Positions 1 to 5,197 of a stretch of DNA of 12,244 nucleotides are shown here, piece after piece (the stretch's first letter is position 1; each line of letters starts with the position of its first letter). The position numbers and the translations under genes are program-made. The notes under the pieces are model-generated. The model had not been told where the DNA came from, ran no database searches, and was given only the letters and a program-made list of their open reading frames with translations. The stretch covers positions 1 to 12,244 of the forward strand of contig JAISKQ010000282.1 in the NCBI GenBank assembly GCA_031260865.1. Reading direction: 5' to 3'. Source of the DNA: Prevotella sp. (GTDB lineage Bacteria; Bacteroidota; Bacteroidia; Bacteroidales; Dysgonomonadaceae).

Positions 1-214
1 TCAACATATCTTTCCGCTCGACTTTCTCTTTTGGCGTCAGCAAAGAAACAACCCAAAAAGCTATTGCCGCGAACCCCATGCGCGACATCGTCATAGCCAT
101 AGGCGTCAGCAGCCCGCTAGCATAGAAATATTTGTTGATGGGAATATTCAAACCGAATATTGTCATCACTACAAGCATTATAAGATGTCCTTGCTGTTTT
201 TGGGAAAGAACCAT
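1..214 (-). CDS. EamA/DMT-family transporter, N-terminal part (runs off window)
   Basis: The minus strand is open from an ATG at 214 to the window edge, giving 71 codons of a gene whose 3' part lies outside. The protein starts MVLSQKQQGHLIMLVVMTIFG and continues LNIPINKYFYASGLLTPMAMTMSRMGFAAIAFWVVSLL. That is two hydrophobic helices (about residues 11-30 and 41-60) with the short, conserved-looking first loop typical of the first EamA repeat of drug/metabolite transporters. A Lys/Glu-rich cytoplasmic stretch (TPKEKVERKD) follows. The family has ten membrane helices and exports or imports small metabolites; the substrate cannot be read from this fragment. An internal Met at codon 13 is an alternative start. 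No Shine-Dalgarno sequence is visible, which is usual for Bacteroidetes. The family call rests on hydropathy and sequence style, so it is moderate. Confidence 0.65.
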   Translation of the reverse strand, partial: MVLSQKQQGHLIMLVVMTIFGLNIPINKYFYASGLLTPMAMTMSRMGFAAIAFWVVSLLTPKEKVERKDML

Positions 215-322
215 TGTAATTGTTTGGTGTGCCTATTATATCATTTATTCATTCTGCTTATCCTGCACTTTAGATAAAAACGCCAACATACAGATGGCGC
301 AAAACATAGCGCAAAACATATC

Positions 323-349
323 CGACTGTGTATCCCATATATACAGTCG
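323..349 (-). terminator. hairpin just after the nitroreductase stop, possible terminator
   Basis: CGACTGT (323-329) pairs with ACAGTCG (343-349). The stem extends inward through 330-333/339-342 to about 11 bp including one G-U pair, with a 5-nt loop. It begins 6 nt after the minus-strand stop codon. No clean U-run follows on the minus strand; the sequence there reads GATATGTTTTGCGC, containing one TTTT. It may act as a weak terminator or as an mRNA 3' stabiliser. A 12-bp direct repeat (297-308 and 309-320) sits just beyond it. Confidence 0.45.
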
Positions 350-355
350 CGCGGT

Positions 356-967
356 TTATTGATACGTGTTATACGAAATGACTTCTTCGGTAGGTTTGCG
401 TTTTTTATCGCGTAAAGGCTGCGCCGGATAACCGACAACAATATCTAATACCACCCGTTTGTTATCAGGTATATTCAGTAGTTTCTTCATTTTGGATTCG
501 GCGAACCATCCTAATATGCAGCTACCCAATCCTTCTGCCTGAGCGGCAAGGCAAATATGAGCCGTGGCGATGCCAATATCCAGAAAAGCAAAATGCTTGT
601 CTTTCACTATTCCGCCAATGCCCGAACTGAGGTTTACCTTTTCTTCGATAACGATAATATGTACAGGAGCTTGTTTTGTAAAGTGATTCATCCCCAACAA
701 ACGGGCGGAAGCGGCATCGGCCACCTTATTTTTCAGTTCCGGCTCATCCACCACGATGAAATGCCAAGGCTGCGCGTTACAAGCGGAAGGCGCCAAGCGT
801 CCCGCCTCAAGCACGCGGGCTATAATTTCCCTGTCAACGGTACGGGTGGTATCAAAGGCGCGCGTACTCTGGCGTTGTTTAACCAGGTCGTAAAAACATT
901 GAGCCTCCCCGGTCTCTCCAAGGGGAAGGCTATCAGGACTTTCTGTCGTTTTATTATTATTTTCCAT
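356..967 (-). CDS. nitroreductase-family FMN oxidoreductase
   Basis: This is a 203-residue member of the nitroreductase (NfsB/FRP-like) superfamily: soluble, usually dimeric FMN enzymes that use NAD(P)H to reduce nitro compounds, quinones or related substrates. Visible family features are FYDLVKQRQSTRAF (about residues 25-38, first FMN-phosphate contact region), APSACNAQPWHFIVV (about 58-72), and the C-terminal AEGLGSCILGWF with a downstream VVGYP segment. The physiological substrate cannot be inferred. The gene lies 44 nt downstream of riboflavin synthase on the same strand, so it is probably cotranscribed with the enzyme that makes the precursor of its cofactor. The family core starts near residue 25. 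The first 24 residues (MENNNKTTESPDSLPLGETG and following) are an unusual extension, partly encoded by a GC-rich palindrome at 902-931. ATG 967 is the only in-frame ATG ahead of the core, because the nearby ATG at 978 leads to a stop after three codons. Confidence 0.88.
   Translation of the reverse strand: MENNNKTTESPDSLPLGETGEAQCFYDLVKQRQSTRAFDTTRTVDREIIARVLEAGRLAPSACNAQPWHFIVVDEPELKNKVADAASARLLGMNHFTKQAPVHIIVIEEKVNLSSGIGGIVKDKHFAFLDIGIATAHICLAAQAEGLGSCILGWFAESKMKKLLNIPDNKRVVLDIVVGYPAQPLRDKKRKPTEEVISYNTYQ
902..931. repeat. GC-rich palindrome inside the nitroreductase reading frame
   Basis: AGCCTCCCC (902-910) is the exact reverse complement of the right arm at 922-931, apart from one bulged A, giving a 9-bp stem with an 11-nt loop. 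Its GC content is well above the surrounding AT-rich DNA. It encodes part of the N-terminal extension of the nitroreductase, ahead of the conserved fold. A second small palindrome, CTCCTT-TTG-AAGGAG (985-999), lies just upstream between this gene and ribE. The look is that of a small mobile palindromic element tolerated in frame. That origin is inferred, because no second copy of 902-931 was found in the window. Confidence 0.5.
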
Positions 968-1011
968 AATTATTTTCTCATCTTCTCCTTTTGAAGGAGC
1001 CTGTTCGTTTT

Positions 1012-1611
1012 TTATAATTGGGTAATACGGCTGATATATTTCCCGATAATATCAAATTCGATATTTACCGCGCTTCCAAGCTTTATCTGATGGAAGTTGG
1101 TATGCTCATAAGTGTAAGGAATAATTGCCACCTCGAACGAATTGTTTGTAGGAGCTACAACGGTGAGGCTCACGCCGTTTACAGTCACCGAACCTTTATC
1201 CACCGTCATATAGCCTTTCTTAGCCATTTCACGGTCAAATTCGTATTCAAACTTGAAATACCAGCTACCGTCCGCCTCGCGTATTTCCACACATTTGGCG
1301 GTCTGGTCGACATGCCCCTGCACAATGTGCCCGTCAAGGCGACCGTTCATCAGCATACTGCGTTCAAGGTTCACTTTGTCTCCTACTTTCAGCAATCCGA
1401 GGTTCGACCGTTCCAACGTTTCTTTTATCGCTGTAACCGTATATTTATCATCATCAAGGTTTACCACAGTCAGGCAAACGCCGTTGTGCGATACGCTCTG
1501 ATCTATTTTTAGCTCATGGGTAAATGAACATTTCATCGTTAAATGTAAATTTTCCGCTTCTTTTTTCAACGAAACTACTGTCGCCGCTTCTTCTACTATA
1601 CCTGAAAACAT
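1012..1611 (-). CDS. ribE: riboflavin synthase, alpha subunit
   Basis: Riboflavin synthase converts two 6,7-dimethyl-8-ribityllumazines into riboflavin and the ribityl-amino-uracil precursor, the last step of vitamin B2 synthesis in the cytoplasm. The protein has 199 residues, close to the usual 200-220. It opens with the signature MFSGIVEE and contains two tandem lumazine-binding barrels. Barrel 1 has SHNGVCLTVV and GDKVNLERSM; barrel 2 has the matching VNGVSLTVVAP and GSAVNIEFDIIGKYI. The linker DGHIVQGHVD is also typical. It is the first gene of a probable two-gene unit with the downstream nitroreductase and has its own promoter candidate at 1650-1657. The ATG at 1611 gives exactly the family N-terminus. 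This is named ribE, or ribC in some species. Confidence 0.96.
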   Translation of the reverse strand: MFSGIVEEAATVVSLKKEAENLHLTMKCSFTHELKIDQSVSHNGVCLTVVNLDDDKYTVTAIKETLERSNLGLLKVGDKVNLERSMLMNGRLDGHIVQGHVDQTAKCVEIREADGSWYFKFEYEFDREMAKKGYMTVDKGSVTVNGVSLTVVAPTNNSFEVAIIPYTYEHTNFHQIKLGSAVNIEFDIIGKYISRITQL

Positions 1612-1649
1612 GTTGTTTATATTTTAGTTTAATATATGGTTTTGTACTA

Positions 1650-1657
1650 CAAAGTTA
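1650..1657 (-). promoter_or_regulatory. Bacteroidetes -7 element for ribE
   Basis: Read on the minus strand this is TAACTTTG, a perfect match to TAnnTTTG, 38 nt upstream of the ribE ATG. A TTTG (1682-1685, minus strand) lies upstream, but its 24-nt spacing is longer than the usual 19-21, so the -33 part is weak. Confidence 0.5.
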
Positions 1658-1742
1658 CGGATTTATTTGTAGAATAATCAGCAAATATACTGTTTATGGA
1701 AATTTAAACTGTTTCTATGTTTTAGGGATAAAAGGTTTTCCT

Positions 1743-1750
1743 TATTTTTG
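1743..1750 (+). promoter_or_regulatory. Bacteroidetes -7 element for the APH-fold kinase gene
   Basis: TATTTTTG matches TAnnTTTG perfectly, 50 nt upstream of the ATG at 1801. A TTTTAG at 1720-1725 lies near the expected -33 position but matches poorly. Together with the minus-strand element at 1650 it makes the 1612-1800 gap a divergent promoter region; nothing else was seen there. Confidence 0.5.
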
Positions 1751-1800
1751 TACTCTCAATTTTAAAAACATCATTTAAATATTAATCATAAAAGAACATC

Positions 1801-2889
1801 ATGAAAGAGACCCTTGCGAAAATTGGTAAAGCTTTTGCTTTTGAAGGAACAATCAAAGAAATCCGTCCGCTGGGAGAAGGGCTTATAAACGACACTTTCT
1901 TTGTGGAAACAGAAGGTGACAGCCCCAATTACATCCTGCAACGAAAAAACAAAAACATCTTCAAGGATATACCGTCCATGATGGACAACATCTTTAGGGT
2001 AACAACCCACCTGAAAAATAAAATCACAGCGCAGGGAGGCGATCCGCTTCGTGAAGCGCTCACGGTGACTCCTACCACAGACGGGAAACTCTATTTCAAA
2101 GATGAAGAAAATGAATGTTGGGCGGCATGCCTTTTCATCGAAGATACCATTACATATCAATATGCCGATTCACCCGAATTAGCGACACAAGGAGGTAAAG
2201 GCATCGGTAAATTTCAGGCGATGTTATCGGATATGAAAGAACCTTTAGCCGACATCCTTCCCGGATTTCACAACATGCGATTCCGTTTCGAACAATGGGA
2301 CGACGTTTTGAAAAAAGATCCGGCAGGAAGAAAAGCAAAAGTACAAGAAGAAATCGACTGGATAGAAAGCCGAAGAGAAGAAATGCTCGGCTTTTGGGCG
2401 AAGGTGGAAACCGGAGAGATACCGACACGCGTAACTCATAACGACACCAAGATAAGCAACATCCTATTCGACAAGCAAGGTAATGTGCTTTGTGTCATCG
2501 ATTTGGATACTGTGCTCAGCAGCACTTGCCTGAACGACTACGGCGATGCCATCCGTTCATACGCCAACGCGGGAAAAGAGGATGACGAAAACCTTGATAA
2601 TGTGTATGTTAAAATGGATATCTTTGAGGGATACACAGCCGGATACCTCTCCGAAACCAAAGGATTTCTAACCCAATCGGAAATTGAAAACCTGGCGTTT
2701 TCGGCGAAATACATCACATTTGAACAGGTACTTCGCTTCCTGATGGATTATATTGACGGCGATAACTATTACAAGGTAAAGGATGATACGCACAACCTTG
2801 TACGCACACACGCTCAATACAAATTGCTTCAATCGATGGAAGAAAATTATGATAAGATGTGTGCCATTGTAACTAAATTGGTGAAATAA
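1801..2889 (+). CDS. APH-fold sugar kinase, N-acetylhexosamine 1-kinase-like
   Basis: This 362-residue protein has the aminoglycoside phosphotransferase / choline kinase fold. A glycine-rich nucleotide loop, PLGEGLINDTFFVE, lies near residues 23-36. The catalytic loop is H213-N214-D215-T-K-I-S-N220 (HxDxxxxN type with D215 as catalytic base), and the metal-binding segment is V-I-D234-L-D236. The THNDTK form of the loop and the 360-residue length fit the NahK/LnpB group, which phosphorylates GlcNAc/GalNAc at C1 and was once mis-annotated as mucin desulfatase. An antibiotic-resistance role is not suggested. The substrate is inferred from family resemblance only. The gene stands alone, between a divergent promoter region and the strong terminator at 2897-2949. 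The ATG is preceded by an AT-rich leader without a Shine-Dalgarno sequence. Confidence 0.82.
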   Translation: MKETLAKIGKAFAFEGTIKEIRPLGEGLINDTFFVETEGDSPNYILQRKNKNIFKDIPSMMDNIFRVTTHLKNKITAQGGDPLREALTVTPTTDGKLYFKDEENECWAACLFIEDTITYQYADSPELATQGGKGIGKFQAMLSDMKEPLADILPGFHNMRFRFEQWDDVLKKDPAGRKAKVQEEIDWIESRREEMLGFWAKVETGEIPTRVTHNDTKISNILFDKQGNVLCVIDLDTVLSSTCLNDYGDAIRSYANAGKEDDENLDNVYVKMDIFEGYTAGYLSETKGFLTQSEIENLAFSAKYITFEQVLRFLMDYIDGDNYYKVKDDTHNLVRTHAQYKLLQSMEENYDKMCAIVTKLVK

Positions 2890-2896
2890 GAACACA

Positions 2897-2949
2897 TTTC
2901 CTGTTTTCCGCCTTTAGATAACAAAAGAGCGGAAAACAGGAAAATTTTT
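2897..2949 (+). terminator. strong terminator after the kinase gene, probably bidirectional
   Basis: The 15-nt arm at 2897-2911 (core CCTGTTTTCCGC) is the exact reverse complement of 2929-2943, with a 17-nt loop and T5 at 2945-2949. It begins 7 nt after the kinase stop. On the minus strand it directly follows the stop codon of the ORF relic at 2948-3061, as expected for a terminator shared by two convergent genes. Confidence 0.88.
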
Positions 2950-3061
2950 ACGGTTTAACCTTGTGTATCTCCGCTTTATCGGCTTTCAATTCCACATCAA
3001 CAAATACGGGTAAATACTTTCCGGCTAATATAGCTTCGCTCCATTGTTTCCTGCTCACCAC
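2948..3061 (-). pseudogene. 3' relic of a convergent gene, 5' part missing
   Basis: The minus strand holds a coding-like open stretch with no start codon. Its last residues are KQWSEAILAGKYLPVF followed by VDVELKADKAEIHKVKP and a TAA at 2950-2948. Composition and codon use resemble a genuine soluble protein C-terminus, and the stop abuts the shared hairpin terminator. Going upstream, the frame enters the heptanucleotide array and meets a stop at 3062-3064. The likely reading is that a convergent gene lost its 5' part when the array arose or when DNA was deleted. The family was not recognised. It could be a chance ORF of 37 codons, so confidence is low. Confidence 0.35.
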
Positions 3062-3141
3062 TTACCACTCATTACTTGCCACTCATTACTCACCACTCAT
3101 TACTCACCACTCACTGCTCATTACTCACCACTTACCACTCT
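3051..3141. repeat. 13-copy heptanucleotide tandem array, consensus YYACTCA
   Basis: The stretch divides cleanly into 13 consecutive 7-mers beginning at 3051: CTGCTCA, CCACTTA, CCACTCA, TTACTTG, CCACTCA, TTACTCA, CCACTCA, TTACTCA, CCACTCA, CTGCTCA, TTACTCA, CCACTTA, CCACTCT. Units mostly alternate between CCACTCA and TTACTCA, giving a 14-bp higher-order period. The array lies between the kinase terminator and the accessory islet and is noncoding. The plus-strand ORF that crosses it (2961-3209) is low-complexity repeat translation. Confidence 0.85.
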
Positions 3142-3206
3142 CCAATAAAATAATTTATTTAACAAAAAATAGTCCTTTTTTCTTATCTAATTTTCATTTT
3201 TTTACT

Positions 3207-3214
3207 TAAATTTG
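3207..3214 (+). promoter_or_regulatory. Bacteroidetes -7 element upstream of the accessory islet
   Basis: TAAATTTG matches TAnnTTTG perfectly, within a T-rich tract. It lies 256 nt before the first islet gene (3471). The intervening 3241-3470 contains only a 40-codon ORF (3240-3362) and two overlapping hairpins around 3329-3371, neither of which I can assign. The -33 element is not clear. Confidence 0.4.
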
Positions 3215-3434
3215 TTTCGTATCAAAAATACCGGATCGGATGAAACACACTGATACAGACAAACTTCATGAACCCTGTTCTTCACAAGGCTTTCAGTATA
3301 TATATCGCGGATGCGAAATCCTCTTTATAAGCGAGCTGCCGGTCATCGCGGGTCTCGCTTGAAACCCCGCCATACAGATATTTATATCATACCTCCTCTA
3401 TCGAAATCTAATAAAATAAAATTCTAAAATAAAT

Positions 3435-3460
3435 ATTAACCGTCTTCGCAAAGACATAAT
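3435..3460 (+). repeat. islet leader repeat, copy 1 (CGCA-loop hairpin)
   Basis: ATTAACCGTCTTCGCAAAGA and the following CATAAT precede the 94-aa gene. GTCTT (3442-3446) pairs with AAGAC (3451-3455) around the loop CGCA. The same ATTAAC-hairpin-ATAA layout appears before the genes at 3980 and 4628, with 20-23 nt from loop end to ATG in all three. The second stem pair from the loop is T-A here and C-G in the other two copies, a compensatory change that supports an RNA hairpin. Confidence 0.6.
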
Positions 3461-3470
3461 AAGAAAAAAA

Positions 3471-3755
3471 ATGGGATTACTTGACTTTTTAAAAAACGAT
3501 GAAGCATCAAAGAGCGAACGTATCGCAAAGAAAGCAGCCAGAGAATTGGTAAGAATTCATCAACAACTTTCTCCTGGAAGTTTTAACAATTTTGCTGTAT
3601 TTCCTGAAATCACAAAAATTGGGGAAGAATTAAGGGAAAAAGGTGGGCAGGACTTAATGAACAAAGCGCTAAATATTATTGAGTATCAACTAAATTTACC
3701 GTATGTTAGAGAGAATATAATAAAAATTTGGCTTCGTACAGGAGTTTACAGTTAA
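3471..3755 (+). CDS. hypothetical protein, 94 aa, possibly 3'-truncated
   Basis: I do not recognise this protein. It begins MGLLDFLKNDEASKSERIAK, followed by a predicted mostly helical, charged soluble protein (AARELVRIHQQLSPGSF, EITKIGEELREKGGQ, LMNKALNIIEYQL) ending IIKIWLRTGVYS. No signal peptide or membrane segment is seen, so a cytoplasmic location is likely. The ATG sits 20 nt after the CGCA-loop leader hairpin, and an A-rich tract separates them. Just after the stop the DNA changes to a different-looking sequence (from about 3765), so the native C-terminus may have been lost by a rearrangement. It is first in an islet of small genes sharing the same leader. That arrangement recalls cassette-like accessory or immunity-type genes, but no function can be given. 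Confidence 0.6.
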   Translation: MGLLDFLKNDEASKSERIAKKAARELVRIHQQLSPGSFNNFAVFPEITKIGEELREKGGQDLMNKALNIIEYQLNLPYVRENIIKIWLRTGVYS

Positions 3756-3847
3756 TAAGATTTAGAGCCTGTTTAAATTTTATTTTGATTATGCGCCGAG
3801 CCACGAGAAACGACTAATATAATTGAACAAAAAAAGAGCTATAATAA

Positions 3848-3855
3848 TATATTTG
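3848..3855 (+). promoter_or_regulatory. candidate -7 element for the lipoprotein gene
   Basis: TATATTTG matches TAnnTTTG, 124 nt upstream of the ATG at 3980. A TTG at 3823-3825 could be a -33 part, but the spacing (22 nt) is slightly long. The surrounding DNA is very AT-rich, so a chance match is possible. Otherwise 3756-3899 shows only AT-rich noncoding sequence and an unexplained block at 3765-3819. Confidence 0.3.
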
Positions 3856-3899
3856 GCTAAATTCCAACAGTTTATAAATAAAGAAATTAAATATCAATA

Positions 3900-3973
3900 G
3901 AGCAGAAACCTCTGACGTCCTGATGAAAAATTTATAAAAATAGATTAACCGCCTCGCAAGGGTATAAAACCAA
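3900..3973 (+). repeat. 74-bp repeat, copy A: relic of a gene 3' end plus leader
   Basis: This block matches 4546-4619 with 5 differences in 74 positions. It contains the last codons of a lost paralogue: 3902-3937 reads AETSDVLMKNL-stop in the same frame as the intact copy ending at 4583. The shared leader with hairpin CCT-CGCA-AGG (3952-3961) follows. No open frame precedes it, so the body of the paralogue is gone. It lies immediately upstream of the lipoprotein gene at 3980 and serves as its leader. Confidence 0.88.
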
Positions 3974-3979
3974 AGGAAA

Positions 3980-4231
3980 ATGAAAAGAATAATTATTTGT
4001 ATGGCAATCATGTCAATGATGTATGGAATTAGCGGTTGCAAGCAATCCTCCGGTCAGAAAACGGAAACGGCGGAAGTAGTTACCGAACAAAAAGTAACGG
4101 GGGAAGTAGTTACCGAACAAAAAGTAACCGCGGATGAAACAAAGAAAGCCGATATTGTACGCTCGGCTTATTTGAGTACACAAGCGATTTGGAGAAGACG
4201 ACATATTGTTTATGGCAGTTACAACTATTAA
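3980..4231 (+). CDS. small lipoprotein ORF; N-terminal half of a frameshifted gene
   Basis: The product starts MKRIIICMAIMSMMYGISGC, a signal peptide with a lipobox ISG-C20, so it should be exported and lipid-anchored. No Bacteroidetes surface-export signal (acidic residues soon after the Cys) is obvious; the sequence reads CKQSSGQK. Residues 31-50 are a perfect 10-residue tandem (AEVVTEQKVT, GEVVTEQKVT) that looks like a spacer. The last residues, WRRRHIVYGSYNY, look non-native. Changing frame by one base near 4187-4190 continues as FGEDDILFMAVTTING into the ORF ending at 4583. I therefore read 3980-4583 as one lipoprotein gene of about 200 codons broken by a one-base insertion. A real short lipoprotein is the alternative. 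The function is unknown. Confidence 0.55.
   Translation: MKRIIICMAIMSMMYGISGCKQSSGQKTETAEVVTEQKVTGEVVTEQKVTADETKKADIVRSAYLSTQAIWRRRHIVYGSYNY
4070..4129 (+). repeat. two-unit 30-bp tandem repeat in the lipoprotein
   Basis: 4070-4099 and 4100-4129 differ at three positions and encode AEVVTEQKVT and GEVVTEQKVT. The period is a multiple of three and aligned to codons, so copy-number change would lengthen or shorten the linker after the lipid anchor without breaking the frame. Confidence 0.9.
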
Positions 4232-4583
4232 TGGAGAAGTTAGTGATATTAGAACCCTTACAGGAGATTTTAAAATTAAAAACAATTCATTATCTTTCCA
4301 CAAAAGAACCATGAGTGTTGGGACGATTGTATCAACTGAAGCAGGAGCGTTTTCGGCGACTTTCAGGGGAGATAGTATGGATGCTGTTCTTGAAGGGAAT
4401 ACAGTAAAGGGGACATTGAAACTCGAAAAACAACCACCTTATGAATTTGTCGCTAAACCGGTAGAATATAAGGTTTGTTCTTCCTGCGATGGGAAAGGGT
4501 TTAAAGACAATATTCTTGACTTATGTAGTTCTTGTCTTGGACTGGGAGTAGAAACCTCTGATGTTCTGATGAAAAATTTATAA
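4212..4583 (+). CDS. CxxCxGxG zinc-finger-like protein; C-terminal half of a frameshifted gene
   Basis: The frame is open from 4176 and has TTG at 4206 and ATG at 4212. The first codons overlap the end of the preceding lipoprotein ORF in another frame. The product has a beta-rich region (about residues 1-85: FMAVTTINGEVSDIRTLTGD, GAFSATFRGDSMDAVLEGN) resembling a small extracytoplasmic domain. Two DnaJ-type cysteine motifs follow, CSSCDGKG (Cys codons at 4476 and 4485) and CSSCLGLG (4524 and 4533), which would bind one zinc. Without the upstream half it has no signal peptide and no good start context. Hence it is probably the C-terminal half of the lipoprotein gene beginning at 3980. Its last 12 codons and the following leader are duplicated at 3900-3973. 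The role is unknown; structural zinc binding is inferred from the motifs. Confidence 0.55.
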   Translation: MAVTTINGEVSDIRTLTGDFKIKNNSLSFHKRTMSVGTIVSTEAGAFSATFRGDSMDAVLEGNTVKGTLKLEKQPPYEFVAKPVEYKVCSSCDGKGFKDNILDLCSSCLGLGVETSDVLMKNL

Positions 4584-4619
4584 AAATAGATTAACTGCCT
4601 CGCAAGGGCATAAAACCAA
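4546..4619 (+). repeat. 74-bp repeat, copy B: gene 3' end plus leader of the next gene
   Basis: Copy B spans the last 12 codons of the CxxCxGxG gene and the leader of the membrane-protein gene at 4628. Its hairpin is CCT-CGCA-AGG (4598-4607), flanked by TG and CA that can extend it around a bulged G. It is about 93 percent identical to 3900-3973 (five transition differences). Confidence 0.88.
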
Positions 4620-4627
4620 GAAGAAAG

Positions 4628-5197
4628 ATGAAAAAGAAGCAATTATTTACACTGGATAATTCCCCAACAAAATGTCCTTTTTGCGGTAATGAATACCAAC
4701 AAATTGTGTATTATACGGCAGATGCAGAAATAACAGGGTCATATAGTACTTACTCGGGAAATGTAAAGACGACTCATACCAAATATAATTATACAAACAT
4801 ACAGAAAAAGACGGGAGGAATGTGTGAGGGTTGCTTGACCGACCGTGAAAAACATCATCGTAAGATGGGATGGACTTTATTTTTAAGTGCATTAGCAATA
4901 GCGGTAATTAATGGTGGAATATTATTAATTCCATTAGTTCATCATATATTTCCTGATATAGTTATAATTATTTTATTTATTGCATCAACTATTCTTCTAA
5001 TATCAAGTATTGTATTCTTCTCTGGATATACTGATAAACATTATACAAGCAAAAAATTTCAGCAAACACAAGGTGCGGTACGATATGCATATTTATCAAA
5101 CGAATTTATTGCAATGGCTGCAAGATATTATCCGGAAACAAATTATTTTACCGAATTAGGTTTTTTTGAATTAAAGCTAAAGAATGGGATTTTATGA
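4628..5197 (+). CDS. zinc-knuckle membrane protein, 189 aa, unknown function
   Basis: I do not recognise the family. The N-terminal cytoplasmic or zinc-ribbon part has C16-P-F-C19 and C66-E-G-C69, two CxxC knuckles about 47 residues apart that probably share one zinc. A low-complexity Tyr/Thr/Ser stretch lies between them. Two hydrophobic helices follow at about residues 82-104 (WTLFLSALAIAVINGGILL) and 111-133 (IVIIILFIASTILLISSIVF). They are joined by a tight turn, so both ends should face the same side. The C-terminal tail is soluble and Tyr-rich. There is no signal peptide. The start follows the islet leader repeat, with AAGAAAG just ahead of the ATG. The stop overlaps the start of the WG-repeat gene (ATGA), indicating translational coupling and a probable joint role. 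Confidence 0.7.
   Translation: MKKKQLFTLDNSPTKCPFCGNEYQQIVYYTADAEITGSYSTYSGNVKTTHTKYNYTNIQKKTGGMCEGCLTDREKHHRKMGWTLFLSALAIAVINGGILLIPLVHHIFPDIVIIILFIASTILLISSIVFFSGYTDKHYTSKKFQQTQGAVRYAYLSNEFIAMAARYYPETNYFTELGFFELKLKNGIL

Noticed and set aside
132..362. 76-codon plus-strand ORF at the left edge
   Set aside because: It overlaps the EamA-type reading frame and the nitroreductase 3' end on the other strand; the Cys/Ile-rich product looks like shadow translation.
557..994. 145-codon ORF antisense to the nitroreductase
   Set aside because: It is a shadow of the well-supported minus-strand gene, without its own promoter or recognisable domain.
1018..1512. 164-codon ORF antisense to riboflavin synthase
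   Set aside because: The minus strand encodes a complete riboflavin synthase with both barrels; the plus-strand frame has atypical composition.
1801..2889. Aminoglycoside resistance gene
   Set aside because: The fold is APH-like, but the THNDTK loop, length and solitary chromosomal setting fit sugar 1-kinases better.
2961..3209. 82-codon plus-strand ORF downstream of the kinase
   Set aside because: Most of it is translation of the heptamer array and a T-rich tract (LLTTYHSLLATHYSP and similar); it has no start context and no family resemblance.
3435..4619. CRISPR-like array from the repeated leaders
   Set aside because: There are only three copies, separated by genes of different length, with no uniform spacers and no cas genes.
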